Below, in pieces: positions 17,129 to 26,214 of a DNA stretch of 64,000 bases. The stretch covers positions 29,365 to 93,364 of the forward strand of contig JBBIIC010000008.1 of NCBI GenBank assembly GCA_037446725.1, read 5' to 3'. The position numbers were made by a program, and so were the translations under genes. Below the pieces are notes generated by a model. It was not told where the DNA came from. It saw only the letters and a list, made by a program, of their open reading frames with translations, and did not search any database. Position 1 is the first letter of the stretch. Every line of letters begins with the position of its first letter. The stretch is from JBBIIC01 sp037446725 (GTDB lineage: Bacteria; Actinomycetota; Coriobacteriia; Anaerosomatales; SLCP01).

Positions 17129-18499
17129 CTACAGGTAGTCGTCCACCTCGATGTTGAGCAACGCCGCATCGATGTGGTGCGCGATCGCCGGCGCGTCCGG
17201 GCCGCTCAGGTCGAGCAGGTACGACTCGACGAGCTCCCCGTCTGCTGAGGCGACGAGCCGCACCACCGGCCTGAGCGGATCGGCGTCCCCGGGGCGCACG
17301 ACCACAGCGGTGCGCCCGTCACCCAACCGTACCACGGATCGGGGCGGGTAGACCCCGAGCATCGTGACGAACAGCCGTACGAGCACGGGGTCGAGACTGT
17401 GGCCGGCGCTCTCCGCGATGAGCCGCATCGCCTCCGCCTGCGGACGGGCGGTGCTATAGCAGCGGCGCGACGTCATCGCGTCATAGGCGTCGGCGACGGC
17501 CACGATGCGCGAGGCGAGGTGCTGTCCCTTGTGGGCCGCGCGCTCTGGGTAGCCGGAGCCATCGTAGGCCATGTGGTGCTCGAGGACGCTCACGACCGCG
17601 GACCGGTCGAGGCCCGGCACGGCGCTCACGATTCGGGCGCCCGTGACCGGGTGGGCGCGCATCGCGTGCCACTCCTCCGGAGTGAGCGAGCCGGGTTTGT
17701 CGAGGACCTTGCGGTCCACCGCCAACTTGCCCACGTCATGCAGGAGTGCGCCGGTACCTAGTGAGGTGAGGAAGCGAGGCTCGTGCGTGATCATGGAGCC
17801 GATCCCTAGGGAGAGGATCGCAACGTTGGCCGAGTGGTAGAACGTGTACTCGTCGTAGTCGCGCAATGCGGTGAGCTCGAGCATCGCGGTGCGGCGCTGC
17901 AGGACTCCCTCGACCAGTCCGGACACGGCGCTCTTGACGGGCACTGCCGACGGGCGCGCGCCCGATGAGACGAGTCCGTCGACTTCGCGGATGAGATCGA
18001 CGGCGTTATCGTAGGCCTCCCGCGCCCTTTCCGCGCCCTCGGACCACCCGGCGTCCGGTTCCGCGGGCCGCACCCTGCCGAATCTGACCGCCCTGAGGTT
18101 CGCGGCATCGATCATGCGCTCGATGCCGCCGCTGGCCTCGACGTCGAGCACGTCCGCGGCCAGGATGCGCGCAGCACGAGTGAGCTCCTCGGCGGCGACA
18201 CCCCTCTCGACCTCGATGCTGTCGATCCCCAGCGCATTCACGTCGCGTATGAACTGGTCGAACACCACGCTCTCACGGGTCATCACCCGATCCTCGAAGA
18301 CCAGGTCACCCTCGAAGAAGGTGAACGAGACCGCCGGGGCGCCGGCCAGCAGGCGCTCCAGCACCGCCTTGAGGTCGTCGACCGCGTGACGGACGGCCGG
18401 ATGCTCGGGTGGATACAGCTGCGAGGAACGCCTCGCCGCCGAGAGGCAGGTGAGGAACTCCCTGACCGCGGATGAGCGGTCCTGACGGCCGTCGCTCAT
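17129..18499 (-). CDS. HD-GYP domain protein (cyclic di-GMP phosphodiesterase-type)
   Basis: A 456-residue protein. The N-terminal 200 residues are helical and match no domain I can name. The HD-GYP domain begins near 218: His222, His254-Asp255 of HDVGK, His283, His308-His309 and the GYP triplet at 316-318 within YDGSGYP. All expected metal ligands are present, so it should hydrolyse c-di-GMP or a related cyclic dinucleotide in the cytoplasm. No transmembrane or receiver domain is seen. The ATG at 18499 overlaps the HEAT gene stop by 4 bp; a longer frame upstream only reads into that gene. Confidence 0.88.
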   Translation of the reverse strand: MSDGRQDRSSAVREFLTCLSAARRSSQLYPPEHPAVRHAVDDLKAVLERLLAGAPAVSFTFFEGDLVFEDRVMTRESVVFDQFIRDVNALGIDSIEVERGVAAEELTRAARILAADVLDVEASGGIERMIDAANLRAVRFGRVRPAEPDAGWSEGAERAREAYDNAVDLIREVDGLVSSGARPSAVPVKSAVSGLVEGVLQRRTAMLELTALRDYDEYTFYHSANVAILSLGIGSMITHEPRFLTSLGTGALLHDVGKLAVDRKVLDKPGSLTPEEWHAMRAHPVTGARIVSAVPGLDRSAVVSVLEHHMAYDGSGYPERAAHKGQHLASRIVAVADAYDAMTSRRCYSTARPQAEAMRLIAESAGHSLDPVLVRLFVTMLGVYPPRSVVRLGDGRTAVVVRPGDADPLRPVVRLVASADGELVESYLLDLSGPDAPAIAHHIDAALLNIEVDDYL

Positions 18500-20301
18500 C
18501 GTTCGGCCTTCCCCCGGCGCTCGTTGATGGCCGCCACCGCAGCGGCAGCCACGCTCGCGAGGTCCCTGGCCCGGCCTCCGCCGACGAGCGGCCTGCGCGC
18601 CGCAAGCGCCTCGAGCGTCGGCAGCGCCTCGGGCGACCCGATCTGTCCGAGTGCCTCGATCGCTTCGCTGCGAGGGCCGAGCTCCCGGTTCCCGCTCCCT
18701 TCGCCGCGTGCCACATCGATGAGCGCGGGGGTGGCCCCCGCGTACGCGAGGCTTCCGAGATAGCGGGCAGCGAGCTGGACGTTGCCGGCATCGAGGTCCC
18801 CGAGCGCGATCACCAGGAACTCGGCGGCCCGCGGGTCCGGCACGCCGGCCAGTGCGCGGATCGACTCCCTTCGAACGCGCGCGTCCGCGTGGCGCAATGT
18901 CCTGCCGAGGAAGGGGACACTCTCGGAGCACTTCGTCGCTCCGAGGATCGAGACGACGTTGCGGACGAAGTACCACCGCCCGTCGTTCACGTAGCGCCCG
19001 ACCTCCTCGACGTGCCGATCGGCGACCGACGAGATCAGGTCGACCATCGACTTGCGCAGGGCCATGTCGGGTTCGTCGGCGAGCATCTCCAGCAGCGGCT
19101 CTATCGCAAGGCCGCCGAGGGTCGCGAGCAACCGGCGGCAAGCGAGATACTCCGCGGAGTCACGGTCGTAGAGGTGCATGGCGCGGTGCAGGGCGCGCAT
19201 CTCGCCCGGGGCCGACAAGCGGCCGATGGCCTCGAGTATGCGTTCGCGCTCGTCGGAGGAGGCCTCCGTCGCCGCGGCCAGAAGGATGTCGGCGGTATCG
19301 GCGGCCACCTCGAACTCACCGCGCTCAAGGAGCAGTCCCAGGCCGTCTTCGACGCGTTGCAAGCTCGGCTCGAACTCGGCGGTCCCCAGTCCGAGCACCA
19401 CGAGAGTCACGAGGGCTCCGGTGACGTCGCTGTCGGTGAAGCCCCTATGCACCTCATCGCGAAGCGTGCGCAGCGCGGGATCGTCGGCCCGGGCGCCGGG
19501 TGCCGCCGCCGCCAGGTCGATCAGTCCGAGCACCTCGTCGATCTCGCCCGCACCTACTGATGCGTCGTCCCCGTGCGCGGCGATCCTCACGGGCAGCGCC
19601 GCACCGAGCGTCGCCGAGATCGTCGGTTCCGCGACTCCGGCAGCGCGCAGGGCCGCTCCGGCCGCATCGGCCACATCGTCACGGTTCGCCATGCTGATCT
19701 GGCTCAGGTTGCGGATCGCGCGCGCGAGGCCGTCGACCGAGTCGTCGCCTATCGAGACCCCCTCGGTCAGCGCACGACACATCGCATCGAGACCGACCTG
19801 GCGAACGAGCGCCGCCACCGCCCTGTCGGCACGCGCCGAGGCGAGGAGGCGCTCCGCGGTCCGCGCCCTCAGCTGTCCTTGCGGCAGCGCACGCGTCGCT
19901 TCGGCGATGGCGCTCAGGGCGGCGGTCCGCTCCTCATCGGCAAGCGAACCGATGATCCGCGCCATCGCGGCGATGACCGCACCCGGCTCGTCCTGCGCAC
20001 CCGAGGCGGCGGCGCGGTCGTGTACGGACGCCACATGGGAGCGCACCGCGTCACTGTCGACGAGCACCCTGACGAGCACGCGGTGACCCTCCGCGTGCGG
20101 GTGTCGGGCCGTGGCGAGAAGCCGGGAGATGTGGTCGTAGTCCGGAGGCCAGGCGGCTTCGTCCTCGGAGGGGGCGTCGACCTCGGCCTCGACGACCGCG
20201 GTGGATGACTCGGTGACGGTGACGGCATCGACGCCCGCGTCCCACAGGCAGGCGGCGAACCCTCCGGCGGCCTCGACCTCCTCCGGTGCGAGCCGCATCA
20301 C
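18496..20301 (-). CDS. HEAT-repeat protein, N-terminus lost in assembly gap
   Basis: 602 codons are readable without a start; the 5' end lies in the N run. The C-terminal half has clear HEAT repeats, for example ARVRRESIRALAGVPDP, SVPFLGRTLRHAD and SEAIEALGQIGSPEALPTLEAL. The N-terminal half is a long helical region. Such scaffolds mediate protein interactions. Its 4-bp overlap with the HD-GYP gene suggests they act together, perhaps with the HEAT protein controlling or recruiting the phosphodiesterase. No catalytic motif is visible. Confidence 0.75.
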   Translation of the reverse strand: MMRLAPEEVEAAGGFAACLWDAGVDAVTVTESSTAVVEAEVDAPSEDEAAWPPDYDHISRLLATARHPHAEGHRVLVRVLVDSDAVRSHVASVHDRAAASGAQDEPGAVIAAMARIIGSLADEERTAALSAIAEATRALPQGQLRARTAERLLASARADRAVAALVRQVGLDAMCRALTEGVSIGDDSVDGLARAIRNLSQISMANRDDVADAAGAALRAAGVAEPTISATLGAALPVRIAAHGDDASVGAGEIDEVLGLIDLAAAAPGARADDPALRTLRDEVHRGFTDSDVTGALVTLVVLGLGTAEFEPSLQRVEDGLGLLLERGEFEVAADTADILLAAATEASSDERERILEAIGRLSAPGEMRALHRAMHLYDRDSAEYLACRRLLATLGGLAIEPLLEMLADEPDMALRKSMVDLISSVADRHVEEVGRYVNDGRWYFVRNVVSILGATKCSESVPFLGRTLRHADARVRRESIRALAGVPDPRAAEFLVIALGDLDAGNVQLAARYLGSLAYAGATPALIDVARGEGSGNRELGPRSEAIEALGQIGSPEALPTLEALAARRPLVGGGRARDLASVAAAAVAAINERRGKAER

Positions 20302-20401
20302 NNNNNNNNNNNNNNNNNNNNNNNNNNNNNNNNNNNNNNNNNNNNNNNNNNNNNNNNNNNNNNNNNNNNNNNNNNNNNNNNNNNNNNNNNNNNNNNNNNN
20401 N
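20302..20401. other. Assembly gap, 100 N
   Basis: Exactly 100 Ns, the usual placeholder for a scaffold join of unknown length. It removes the 5' ends of two divergent genes (HEAT protein on minus, Maf on plus) and whatever promoter region lay between them. The true distance is not known. Confidence 0.95.
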
Positions 20402-20920
20402 GCGCGCGAGAAGGCCGACGCGGCGCGCGCGGCCGGTGCTCGCGCCGCGGTGCTCGGGTTCGACACCATCGTGCTTCACGAGGGAGCGGTGCTCGGCAAG
20501 CCGGTCGACCTGCCGGAGGCCTACCGGATGCTCAGGGAGCTCTCCGGCGGCGTTCACGAAGTGATCACGGGCGTGGCGGTGCTCCCTCCCGGCGCGATCG
20601 CGGCTGAGACCTTCGCGGTGACCACGCCGGTGCGCATGAGGGATCTCAACGACGAGGACATCGACGCGTGGGCGGCCCGCGGCGAACTGCTCGGGTGCGC
20701 CGGCGCCTACAACATCGAGAGCCATCTCGCCGAGGTCGATGCCGACCAGTGCTTCCAGAACGTCGCCGGTCTGCCGCTCTGCAACCTCTACCTGGCGCTT
20801 CGCCGGATGCGAGAGGTGCTCGGCATCCCCGCGCCCGTGCAGCCCGTCGCCGCCTGCGACGCGGCACGGGGTACGCGCTGCGCGCTGGGGCCTGCGTTGA
20901 TGCGACAGGCCGAGGCGTAG
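20402..20920 (+). CDS. maf: Maf family nucleotide pyrophosphatase, N-terminus lost in gap
   Basis: 172 residues remain of a protein normally about 190-200 long. Visible are GFDTIVLHEGAVLGKP (Maf motif with Asp as base, normally A-DT-V), SGGVHEVITGVAV and GCAGAYNIE near the end, which fits the YhdE/YceF fold. These enzymes hydrolyse non-canonical or modified NTPs such as m5UTP, or dTTP/UTP. The C-terminal 40 residues extend past the usual end. The initial S-x-R-R-x-x-L motif is missing because of the gap, so specificity cannot be judged. Confidence 0.85.
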   Translation, partial: AREKADAARAAGARAAVLGFDTIVLHEGAVLGKPVDLPEAYRMLRELSGGVHEVITGVAVLPPGAIAAETFAVTTPVRMRDLNDEDIDAWAARGELLGCAGAYNIESHLAEVDADQCFQNVAGLPLCNLYLALRRMREVLGIPAPVQPVAACDAARGTRCALGPALMRQAEA

Positions 20921-20944
20921 CGCCGGCCGGGGTCTGCGCCCGCC

Positions 20945-21769
20945 CTAGCCTGCGCGCCTCGCGACGACGATGACGGACTCGTCGGCCGCGCGGTCCAGCG
21001 GGCGGCCCGTGTGATCGCCGTAGCTCTCGACCGCCTCGAAGCCGGCATCCCCCAGAGCCTCGACGAGCAGGTCGACGGGTAGAGCGGTGTGCAGCGATCG
21101 CCGCGAACGCAGGTGCCAGCCGGTCTCGGCCGGGTCGTCGAAGGCGAACGCGTTCCCGGCGCTCAGCTCCGGGTCCGGGTCCCTCGTGAGGGTCACGAAG
21201 TCGAACACGATGCCGTCCTCGACGTAGTCGAGCACCTTGAGGAAGACGCGGTCACCCTCGGGAGTCTCGCGCAGCACCGCCGGCATCATCCTGATCCGGC
21301 CGTCGATGAGCCGCGCGTGATTGAGGAGGTGCAGCACGACGAGGCCGCCCGGGCGCAACACTGCCGCGAAGTCGCGGAGTGTGTGGTGCAGCCCCGCGAT
21401 GCCGTCAACGTGTGGAAGCCCGTTGCCGAGCGTAACCACCGCGTCGTGCCCGGTCCCGACCAGCTGCTCGAGCTCGCCGAACGCGCCCTCGACGAGCGGG
21501 AGCTCCACTCCGGCCGCTTCCGCGTTCTCCCGTGCCTGCGCGAGCATCGATTCGCTCGGATCGACACCGATGACCTCATGGCCCCACTGCCTGAACATGA
21601 TCGCGTGCTTGGCACTGCCGCACCCCACGTCGACGATGCGGTCGACCCCGAACCGGTCGAACAGCTCCCTGAAGAAGGGGGCCTCGCGTGCAAGACGCTT
21701 GTCCCAGTCGACCATCTGGTCGTAGTCACTCGCCGGCTTGGATCCCGGTCCGTCCGCCACAGCGCTCAC
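20945..21769 (-). CDS. SAM-dependent methyltransferase
   Basis: A 274-residue class I methyltransferase. Motif I is IVDVGCGSAKHAIMF, motif II region is VIGVDPSESMLAQAREN, and post-motif NGLPHV and LRPGGLVVLHLLNH follow. A Methyltransf_25/11-type core is likely. A GTG start overlaps the amidohydrolase stop (GTGA, 21766-21769) and gives a short N-terminal tail before DYDQMVDWDKRL. The substrate is unknown. It is the last gene of the envelope operon running from 26152. Confidence 0.85.
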   Translation of the reverse strand: MSAVADGPGSKPASDYDQMVDWDKRLAREAPFFRELFDRFGVDRIVDVGCGSAKHAIMFRQWGHEVIGVDPSESMLAQARENAEAAGVELPLVEGAFGELEQLVGTGHDAVVTLGNGLPHVDGIAGLHHTLRDFAAVLRPGGLVVLHLLNHARLIDGRIRMMPAVLRETPEGDRVFLKVLDYVEDGIVFDFVTLTRDPDPELSAGNAFAFDDPAETGWHLRSRRSLHTALPVDLLVEALGDAGFEAVESYGDHTGRPLDRAADESVIVVARRAG

Positions 21770-22692
21770 CCGTCCATCCCGAAGATGCGGACCGCGTTGC
21801 CTCTCAGCACGAGGTCCCTGTCGGCCGCGCTGAGGCCGATCTCGTCGAGCGTGGCGGCCTGCTGGTACTTGATCCACGACCGGTACGCCCCCATGTTGCT
21901 TGCGTCGGTGCCGAACAGAACCCGCTCGGGCCCGAGCGCGCCGAGGGCGCGGCGAAACACCTCCGCCAGCGTCATCGGGTACGCCATGAAGTCCATCCAG
22001 TTGTTCGTCCCCGAGGAGTCCACGGCGACGTTCGGGCACTGGTAGGCGACCTTGAGCAGCTGGTCGAGGTAGCCGGCGCCGAAGTGCGCGATCACGAAGG
22101 TGACCTCGGGATAGTCGCGAGCCACCGGCGAGAGGTCGGTGGGGTCTGCGTAGCGCATGTCGCCTGCGGGATCGACCGTCACGCCGTAGTGCACGATCAT
22201 CGGCACACCGAGCTCGGCCGCCTTCTCGAAGAACGGCCGGCACGCAGGGTCCGACAGGCGGTAGCACCGGTTGACCGGCAGGAGCTTCACTCCTCGGAAG
22301 CCTGCTGCTATCTCGCGCTCCAGGAGCTCGGCGGCACCGGGCTCCGCAGGGTTCACGTTGCAGAGTGCCTGGACGTGACCGGCGGCGGCAACGATGAAGT
22401 CGCGCATGTACTGGGAGTCGGGGATGACCGAGACGATGAGCGCCTTGGCCACGCCCGCCTCACGGATGCGCGCAGCATACCAGGCAGCCATCTCATCGGC
22501 GGGCAGATCGGGGAGCGACTCACCTCGCCTCCCGAACTTGCGCTCCCTGACGGCGTGTCTGAAGCGTGATGCCGCCTCGGGATGCGCCTCGATGTACTCC
22601 TCGAACAGGCGCACCGAGAACAAGTGGCAGTGCGCGTCGATGACGTCCCCCGGCCGCGTCGGCCCGGCGGGCACGAGCATGTCCACGCTCAT
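21766..22692 (-). CDS. Amidohydrolase family protein (amidohydrolase_2)
   Basis: A 308-residue TIM-barrel hydrolase or decarboxylase of the ACMSD/4-oxalomesaconate type. The metal motif DAHCHLF opens the barrel near residue 20. The middle has FRGVKLLPVN, IVHYGV gives the next His, VIAHFGAGY provides another, and GTDASNMG carries the C-terminal catalytic Asp. Substrates of this family are diverse. It overlaps neighbours at both ends by 4 bp, so it belongs to the same transcript as the PspC genes, although a shared pathway is not obvious. Confidence 0.85.
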   Translation of the reverse strand: MSVDMLVPAGPTRPGDVIDAHCHLFSVRLFEEYIEAHPEAASRFRHAVRERKFGRRGESLPDLPADEMAAWYAARIREAGVAKALIVSVIPDSQYMRDFIVAAAGHVQALCNVNPAEPGAAELLEREIAAGFRGVKLLPVNRCYRLSDPACRPFFEKAAELGVPMIVHYGVTVDPAGDMRYADPTDLSPVARDYPEVTFVIAHFGAGYLDQLLKVAYQCPNVAVDSSGTNNWMDFMAYPMTLAEVFRRALGALGPERVLFGTDASNMGAYRSWIKYQQAATLDEIGLSAADRDLVLRGNAVRIFGMDG

Positions 22693-23342
22693 GTCTCTTC
22701 TGACGAGTCGCTGGTGCCCGCAGTCCCCTCATCGCTCAGCCCCGGACCTTCGGACGCGGGCTCCTCAGCGGCCGGCGCCTCGGGCGCGAGCGGGGCGGGT
22801 GCGGAGGGTGCCGGCGGCGCAGGCGGGGGTGCGGCCTGCTGCCCCGTTCCGGCCGCCGGGACGGCCGGTGGCTCCCCGGCAGCAGCCGGCGACTCCTTCG
22901 GAGCCTCCGGCACGATGATCGCCGCGACGATGTAGGCGACCAGCAGGGGCCCCCAGGCATCGAGCACGAACGCGAGCAGGACGTACCCCACACGCAGCAG
23001 TGTCACGTCGACCGAGAAGTAGTCAGAGACGCCACCGAGGACGCCCGCGACGACCTTCTTCTCGCGCGAGCGGGTCAACCGCGCGTGCTTGGAGGGCAGC
23101 TGAGCACCGGGGCGCCGGCTGTAGACGATGACGAGTATGCCGAGCGCGATCACCGCGAGCGGCCATCCGATACGACGAATCTCCCGGGTTATGTCGCGCG
23201 CGATGCCCCAGGGGGCTGTCCAGCCGAAGATCGGCAGTCCCCCCAGAAGCGAGATGCCTATGAGGATCAGCACAACTCCGATTACGACGTAGACTGCACG
23301 CAGATCGGTCCTGCCGCCTCCGCCCGACCCTTCGCTACTCAC
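22689..23342 (-). CDS. PspC domain membrane protein with Pro/Ala-rich tail
   Basis: A 217-residue protein. Two transmembrane segments lie near 17-38 and 59-76. A PspC domain follows at about 87-145 (LTRSREKKVVAGVLGGVSDYFSVDVTLLR). The last 70 residues are Pro, Ala, Glu and Ser rich with no fold. PspC proteins sense envelope stress and in Actinomycetota and Firmicutes pair with LiaF/toast-rack proteins. This order (TM, TM, PspC) is less common than PspC first. It is one of two PspC proteins in this operon. Confidence 0.82.
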   Translation of the reverse strand: MSSEGSGGGGRTDLRAVYVVIGVVLILIGISLLGGLPIFGWTAPWGIARDITREIRRIGWPLAVIALGILVIVYSRRPGAQLPSKHARLTRSREKKVVAGVLGGVSDYFSVDVTLLRVGYVLLAFVLDAWGPLLVAYIVAAIIVPEAPKESPAAAGEPPAVPAAGTGQQAAPPPAPPAPSAPAPLAPEAPAAEEPASEGPGLSDEGTAGTSDSSEET

Positions 23343-23374
23343 GGTCGATCATCTCCCCGGCCACTCGGATTCGA

Positions 23375-24301
23375 TCAGTACGTCCGGACCTCGACGTTGG
23401 AGACCCCGGCCTCAAAGCGGATCCGATACCCGCCCTCACCCGGGTAGCCGGCGGTCATCCACGTACGCCCGCCGCCCGACATACGCGGGATCTCGCTGTC
23501 GACGCTCACGTTCGTCAGCCCGGCCTCCGCATCGACGCGCACCGCCACACCGCTCGGCACCTTCACGGCGAAGTTGGCGACGCCACCGCGCACGAGTACG
23601 GGCACCTCGTCGACGCCCTGGGGAACGTCGCCCAGAGTGAGGGTGACCTGCGAGACACCCGTGCGCGCCTCCACCGCGCTCACCGCGAGCTCGGAGAGGT
23701 CGGCGCCCAAGTCGACGACCCCGGTGTCGATCTCGACGTCCCAGAGCACATCGCGTGAGAGTGCGACGTTCACGCGGCTCGTGCCGCCCACACCCGGCAC
23801 CCAGACGGCGCCGGACTCCGGTCCCTGAACGCTCACATCGGCCTTGTCACCCGAGACATCCGCACTGACCTCGGGGTGCCCGTACGGGCTGCGGCCCCAC
23901 ACGCGCACGAGATCGTCGCCGGCGCCGATGCGATACGACCCGACGCCGCCCTGCACCGTGACGCTGCCGGTCTCGACGCGCGCGTTCGCCGGCTCGGTGG
24001 TATCGAACTCGGTGCCCCTGGCTCCCCACATCCAGCTCATACCGGGGGTCGTGTCGCCCACCGGCAACACGAACGCACCCATGATGAGACCGGCGATCAC
24101 GAGCAAGCTCGAAACGACCCTCAGCCACTCGGCATCGATGCCCTTGGCGATGATGTCCAGCCCTGCCGCGACGAGCAGCAGCGGCCAGAGGCTCAGGACG
24201 TGAAGCCACACGGACCACGGCAGCGACCCGGTGGTATTGAGCAGCAGGATGACGCCGATCAGCATGAGGGTCAGGCCCTCGAAGACGCGCTTCACAGTCA
24301 T
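23375..24301 (-). CDS. LiaF/toast-rack-like membrane protein
   Basis: A 308-residue protein. Three to four transmembrane helices lie in the first 90 residues (LTLMLIGVILLLNTTG, LWPLLLVAAGLDII, VSSLLVIAGLIMGAFVLP). A beta-rich extracytoplasmic domain of about 200 residues follows, with repeated short strands such as GVSQVTLTLGDVPQG and AGVSNVEVRTY, as in LiaF C-terminal and toast-rack domains. ATG at 24299-24301 is preferred: AGGAGG lies 10 nt upstream, and only 1 nt from the alternative GTG. It probably works with the flanking PspC proteins in envelope-stress signalling. Confidence 0.78.
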   Translation of the reverse strand: MTVKRVFEGLTLMLIGVILLLNTTGSLPWSVWLHVLSLWPLLLVAAGLDIIAKGIDAEWLRVVSSLLVIAGLIMGAFVLPVGDTTPGMSWMWGARGTEFDTTEPANARVETGSVTVQGGVGSYRIGAGDDLVRVWGRSPYGHPEVSADVSGDKADVSVQGPESGAVWVPGVGGTSRVNVALSRDVLWDVEIDTGVVDLGADLSELAVSAVEARTGVSQVTLTLGDVPQGVDEVPVLVRGGVANFAVKVPSGVAVRVDAEAGLTNVSVDSEIPRMSGGGRTWMTAGYPGEGGYRIRFEAGVSNVEVRTY

Positions 24302-24302
24302 C

Positions 24303-24842
24303 TCACCCACGCCTCCTCGGCCGGAAGATCACGATGAGCCCCCAGACGATCAGCACCACGGGCCAGAACGCCCATAGCCGGATCCCGGGGGCGAACAGCT
24401 GGACGAGCAGCACCACGCCGATGAAGACGAGCGCGATGCCGACCCATATCGACCCCTGTCCGCGCGCCGCGGGGGGACGGGGAGGGGCCGGCGGCACCGG
24501 CGGCAGGACCGTGGGCGCGGGCGGTGAGGGCGCCGTCACGGGTGTAGCGGGCTCGGGAGGCGCATGCCCGGCCGGTGCAGCGGGTGTCCCCGGGCCACCG
24601 GCAGGCGCATGAGGGCTCTCGCCGGTCATGGTGTCTCCTCCTTTCGCGGGGCTGCCCTCTTCGGGCACCGCCGCCCACATGACGAGGTACGCGATCACGA
24701 CAGCGCCGCTCGACAAGGCCGCGCCGAGCACGGCAAGCAAACGCACGACAGTCGGGTCGAGCTCGAAGTAGTGTGCGATCCCGGCGCACACCCCGCCGAT
24801 CATCCGGTCGTCCTTCGCGCGGTAGAGTGTCTTGTCCGACAT
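24303..24842 (-). CDS. PspC domain protein with C-terminal DUF5668-like membrane segments
   Basis: A 179-residue protein. A PspC domain occupies residues 3-60 (LYRAKDDRMIGGVCAGIAHYFELD), a Pro/Ala linker spans about 65-125, and two transmembrane helices (VGIALVFIGVVLLVQLF and FWPVVLIVWGLIVIF) end the protein. The ATG shares one base with the stop of the CorC gene (TGATG), with AGGAG upstream. Together with the toast-rack and second PspC proteins it forms an envelope-stress group. Confidence 0.82.
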   Translation of the reverse strand: MSDKTLYRAKDDRMIGGVCAGIAHYFELDPTVVRLLAVLGAALSSGAVVIAYLVMWAAVPEEGSPAKGGDTMTGESPHAPAGGPGTPAAPAGHAPPEPATPVTAPSPPAPTVLPPVPPAPPRPPAARGQGSIWVGIALVFIGVVLLVQLFAPGIRLWAFWPVVLIVWGLIVIFRPRRRG

Positions 24843-26152
24843 CACTGCTCCTGTGGATCAGCGCCGTCTTCCTTGGTCACGAGAACGCGCGCAATCCGGC
24901 GGCGCCGCACCGCCTGGACGCGGAAGCTCACTCCCGCCAGGTCGACGCGCTCTCCCGGTACAGGTATATGCCCGAGCTGAACGAGCATCCACCCGGCAAG
25001 CGTCTCGTATTCGTCGGACTCTTCGACCGGCAGGCCCAACTCGACCGCGTCTTCGACCGGCAGCCGGCCGTCGAGGACCCAGCGACCGGGCGCGAGCTCG
25101 GTCACGTACGCCATGTCCGGATCGAACTCGTCGATGATCTCGCCGATGATCTCCTCGACGATGTCCTCGATCGTGACGATACCGGCGGTCCCACCGTACT
25201 CGTCCACCACGATCACCATATGGTTGCGGGTCTTCTGCATCTCGGAGAGCAGGGGCAAGATCGGCTTGGTCTCGGGGACGAACACCGGCGTGCGCAGGAA
25301 CTCCGTGACCGGCACTTCGAGCCGGCCCTCCGAAGCGGTAGCCACGATGTCCTTGAGCAGGACGAGGCCGACGATCCGGTCGGCGTCCTCATGCACGACG
25401 GGCAGGCGCGAGAACCCTCTCGAACGGATGATCTCGAGCGCGTCTCCGATCGTCGCGGTGTCCTCGACGAACATGACATCCACGCGCGGGACCATGACCT
25501 CGCGGGCGACCGTGTCTCCGAGTTCGAAGATCTCGTGGATCATCCGCTTCTCCTCATCGAGCAGCGTGCCTTGCTCGGTGACGAGGAGCTTGATCTCCTC
25601 CTCGGTGATGCCTGGTCGGGCTCCGCTCCCCTTGACTCCGAGCAGGCGCGCGGCGAGGTTCGTGGAGCGTGAGAGCACCCAGACCACCGGCGCCATGATC
25701 CGCGCGAGGAGCAGGACGGGCCGCGCGACCTTGAGCGCGACGCTCTCCGCTCTCTGGAGGCCGAGGCGCTTCGGGGCGAGCTCCCCGAACACGAGCGTGA
25801 GGTAGGAGATCACCAGAGTGACGAGTAGGACCGAGATGCCTTGTGCCACGGAGGCGATCCATGCGTTCTCGAAGGAGCGGAGCCAGTCCGCGATGGGACT
25901 CGCGAGACTCACGGCCGCTGTCGCCGAGGCGAGGAAGCCGACGAGTGTGATCCCGATCTGGATCGTTGCGAGCAGTCGCGAGGGGTCATCGGTCAGCTCG
26001 ACGGCCGCCCTGGCGCCCGCGGAACCCTGCTCCGCGCGGGCCTGCAGCGCGGCGCGGCGGGCGCTGATGAGTGCGATCTCGGACGCGGCGAAGTACCCGT
26101 TGAGGACGATCAGGCCGAGGACGAGCAGTATCTCGGTCGCGTAGCTACTCAT
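24842..26152 (-). CDS. HlyC/CorC (CNNM-type) membrane protein
   Basis: A 436-residue protein. The N-terminal DUF21 membrane domain spans about 1-190 with four hydrophobic segments and the GELAPKRL motif. Two CBS domains follow at about 205-325 (REVMVPRVDVMFVE and GFSRLPVVHEDADRIVG), then VDEYGGTAGIVTIEDIVEEIIGEI, and a CorC_HlyC domain in the last 90 residues. CNNM relatives handle Mg2+ or other divalent cations; the older hemolysin label is unreliable. It heads the operon with the PspC and toast-rack genes. Confidence 0.9.
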   Translation of the reverse strand: MSSYATEILLVLGLIVLNGYFAASEIALISARRAALQARAEQGSAGARAAVELTDDPSRLLATIQIGITLVGFLASATAAVSLASPIADWLRSFENAWIASVAQGISVLLVTLVISYLTLVFGELAPKRLGLQRAESVALKVARPVLLLARIMAPVVWVLSRSTNLAARLLGVKGSGARPGITEEEIKLLVTEQGTLLDEEKRMIHEIFELGDTVAREVMVPRVDVMFVEDTATIGDALEIIRSRGFSRLPVVHEDADRIVGLVLLKDIVATASEGRLEVPVTEFLRTPVFVPETKPILPLLSEMQKTRNHMVIVVDEYGGTAGIVTIEDIVEEIIGEIIDEFDPDMAYVTELAPGRWVLDGRLPVEDAVELGLPVEESDEYETLAGWMLVQLGHIPVPGERVDLAGVSFRVQAVRRRRIARVLVTKEDGADPQEQ

Positions 26153-26214
26153 GACGAACAGGGTAGCAACATCCGGGCTCGCTCAGGGCGACAGGCTGCC
26201 TGAGCCGACACCGT

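Noticed and set aside
14774..17248. 824-residue plus frame opposite UPF0182
   Set aside because: Antisense shadow; the minus strand has the recognised UPF0182 protein.
18496..20469. Reading frame across the N gap joining HEAT protein and further residues
   Set aside because: Ns give no sequence; the residues beyond the gap belong to the antisense of maf.
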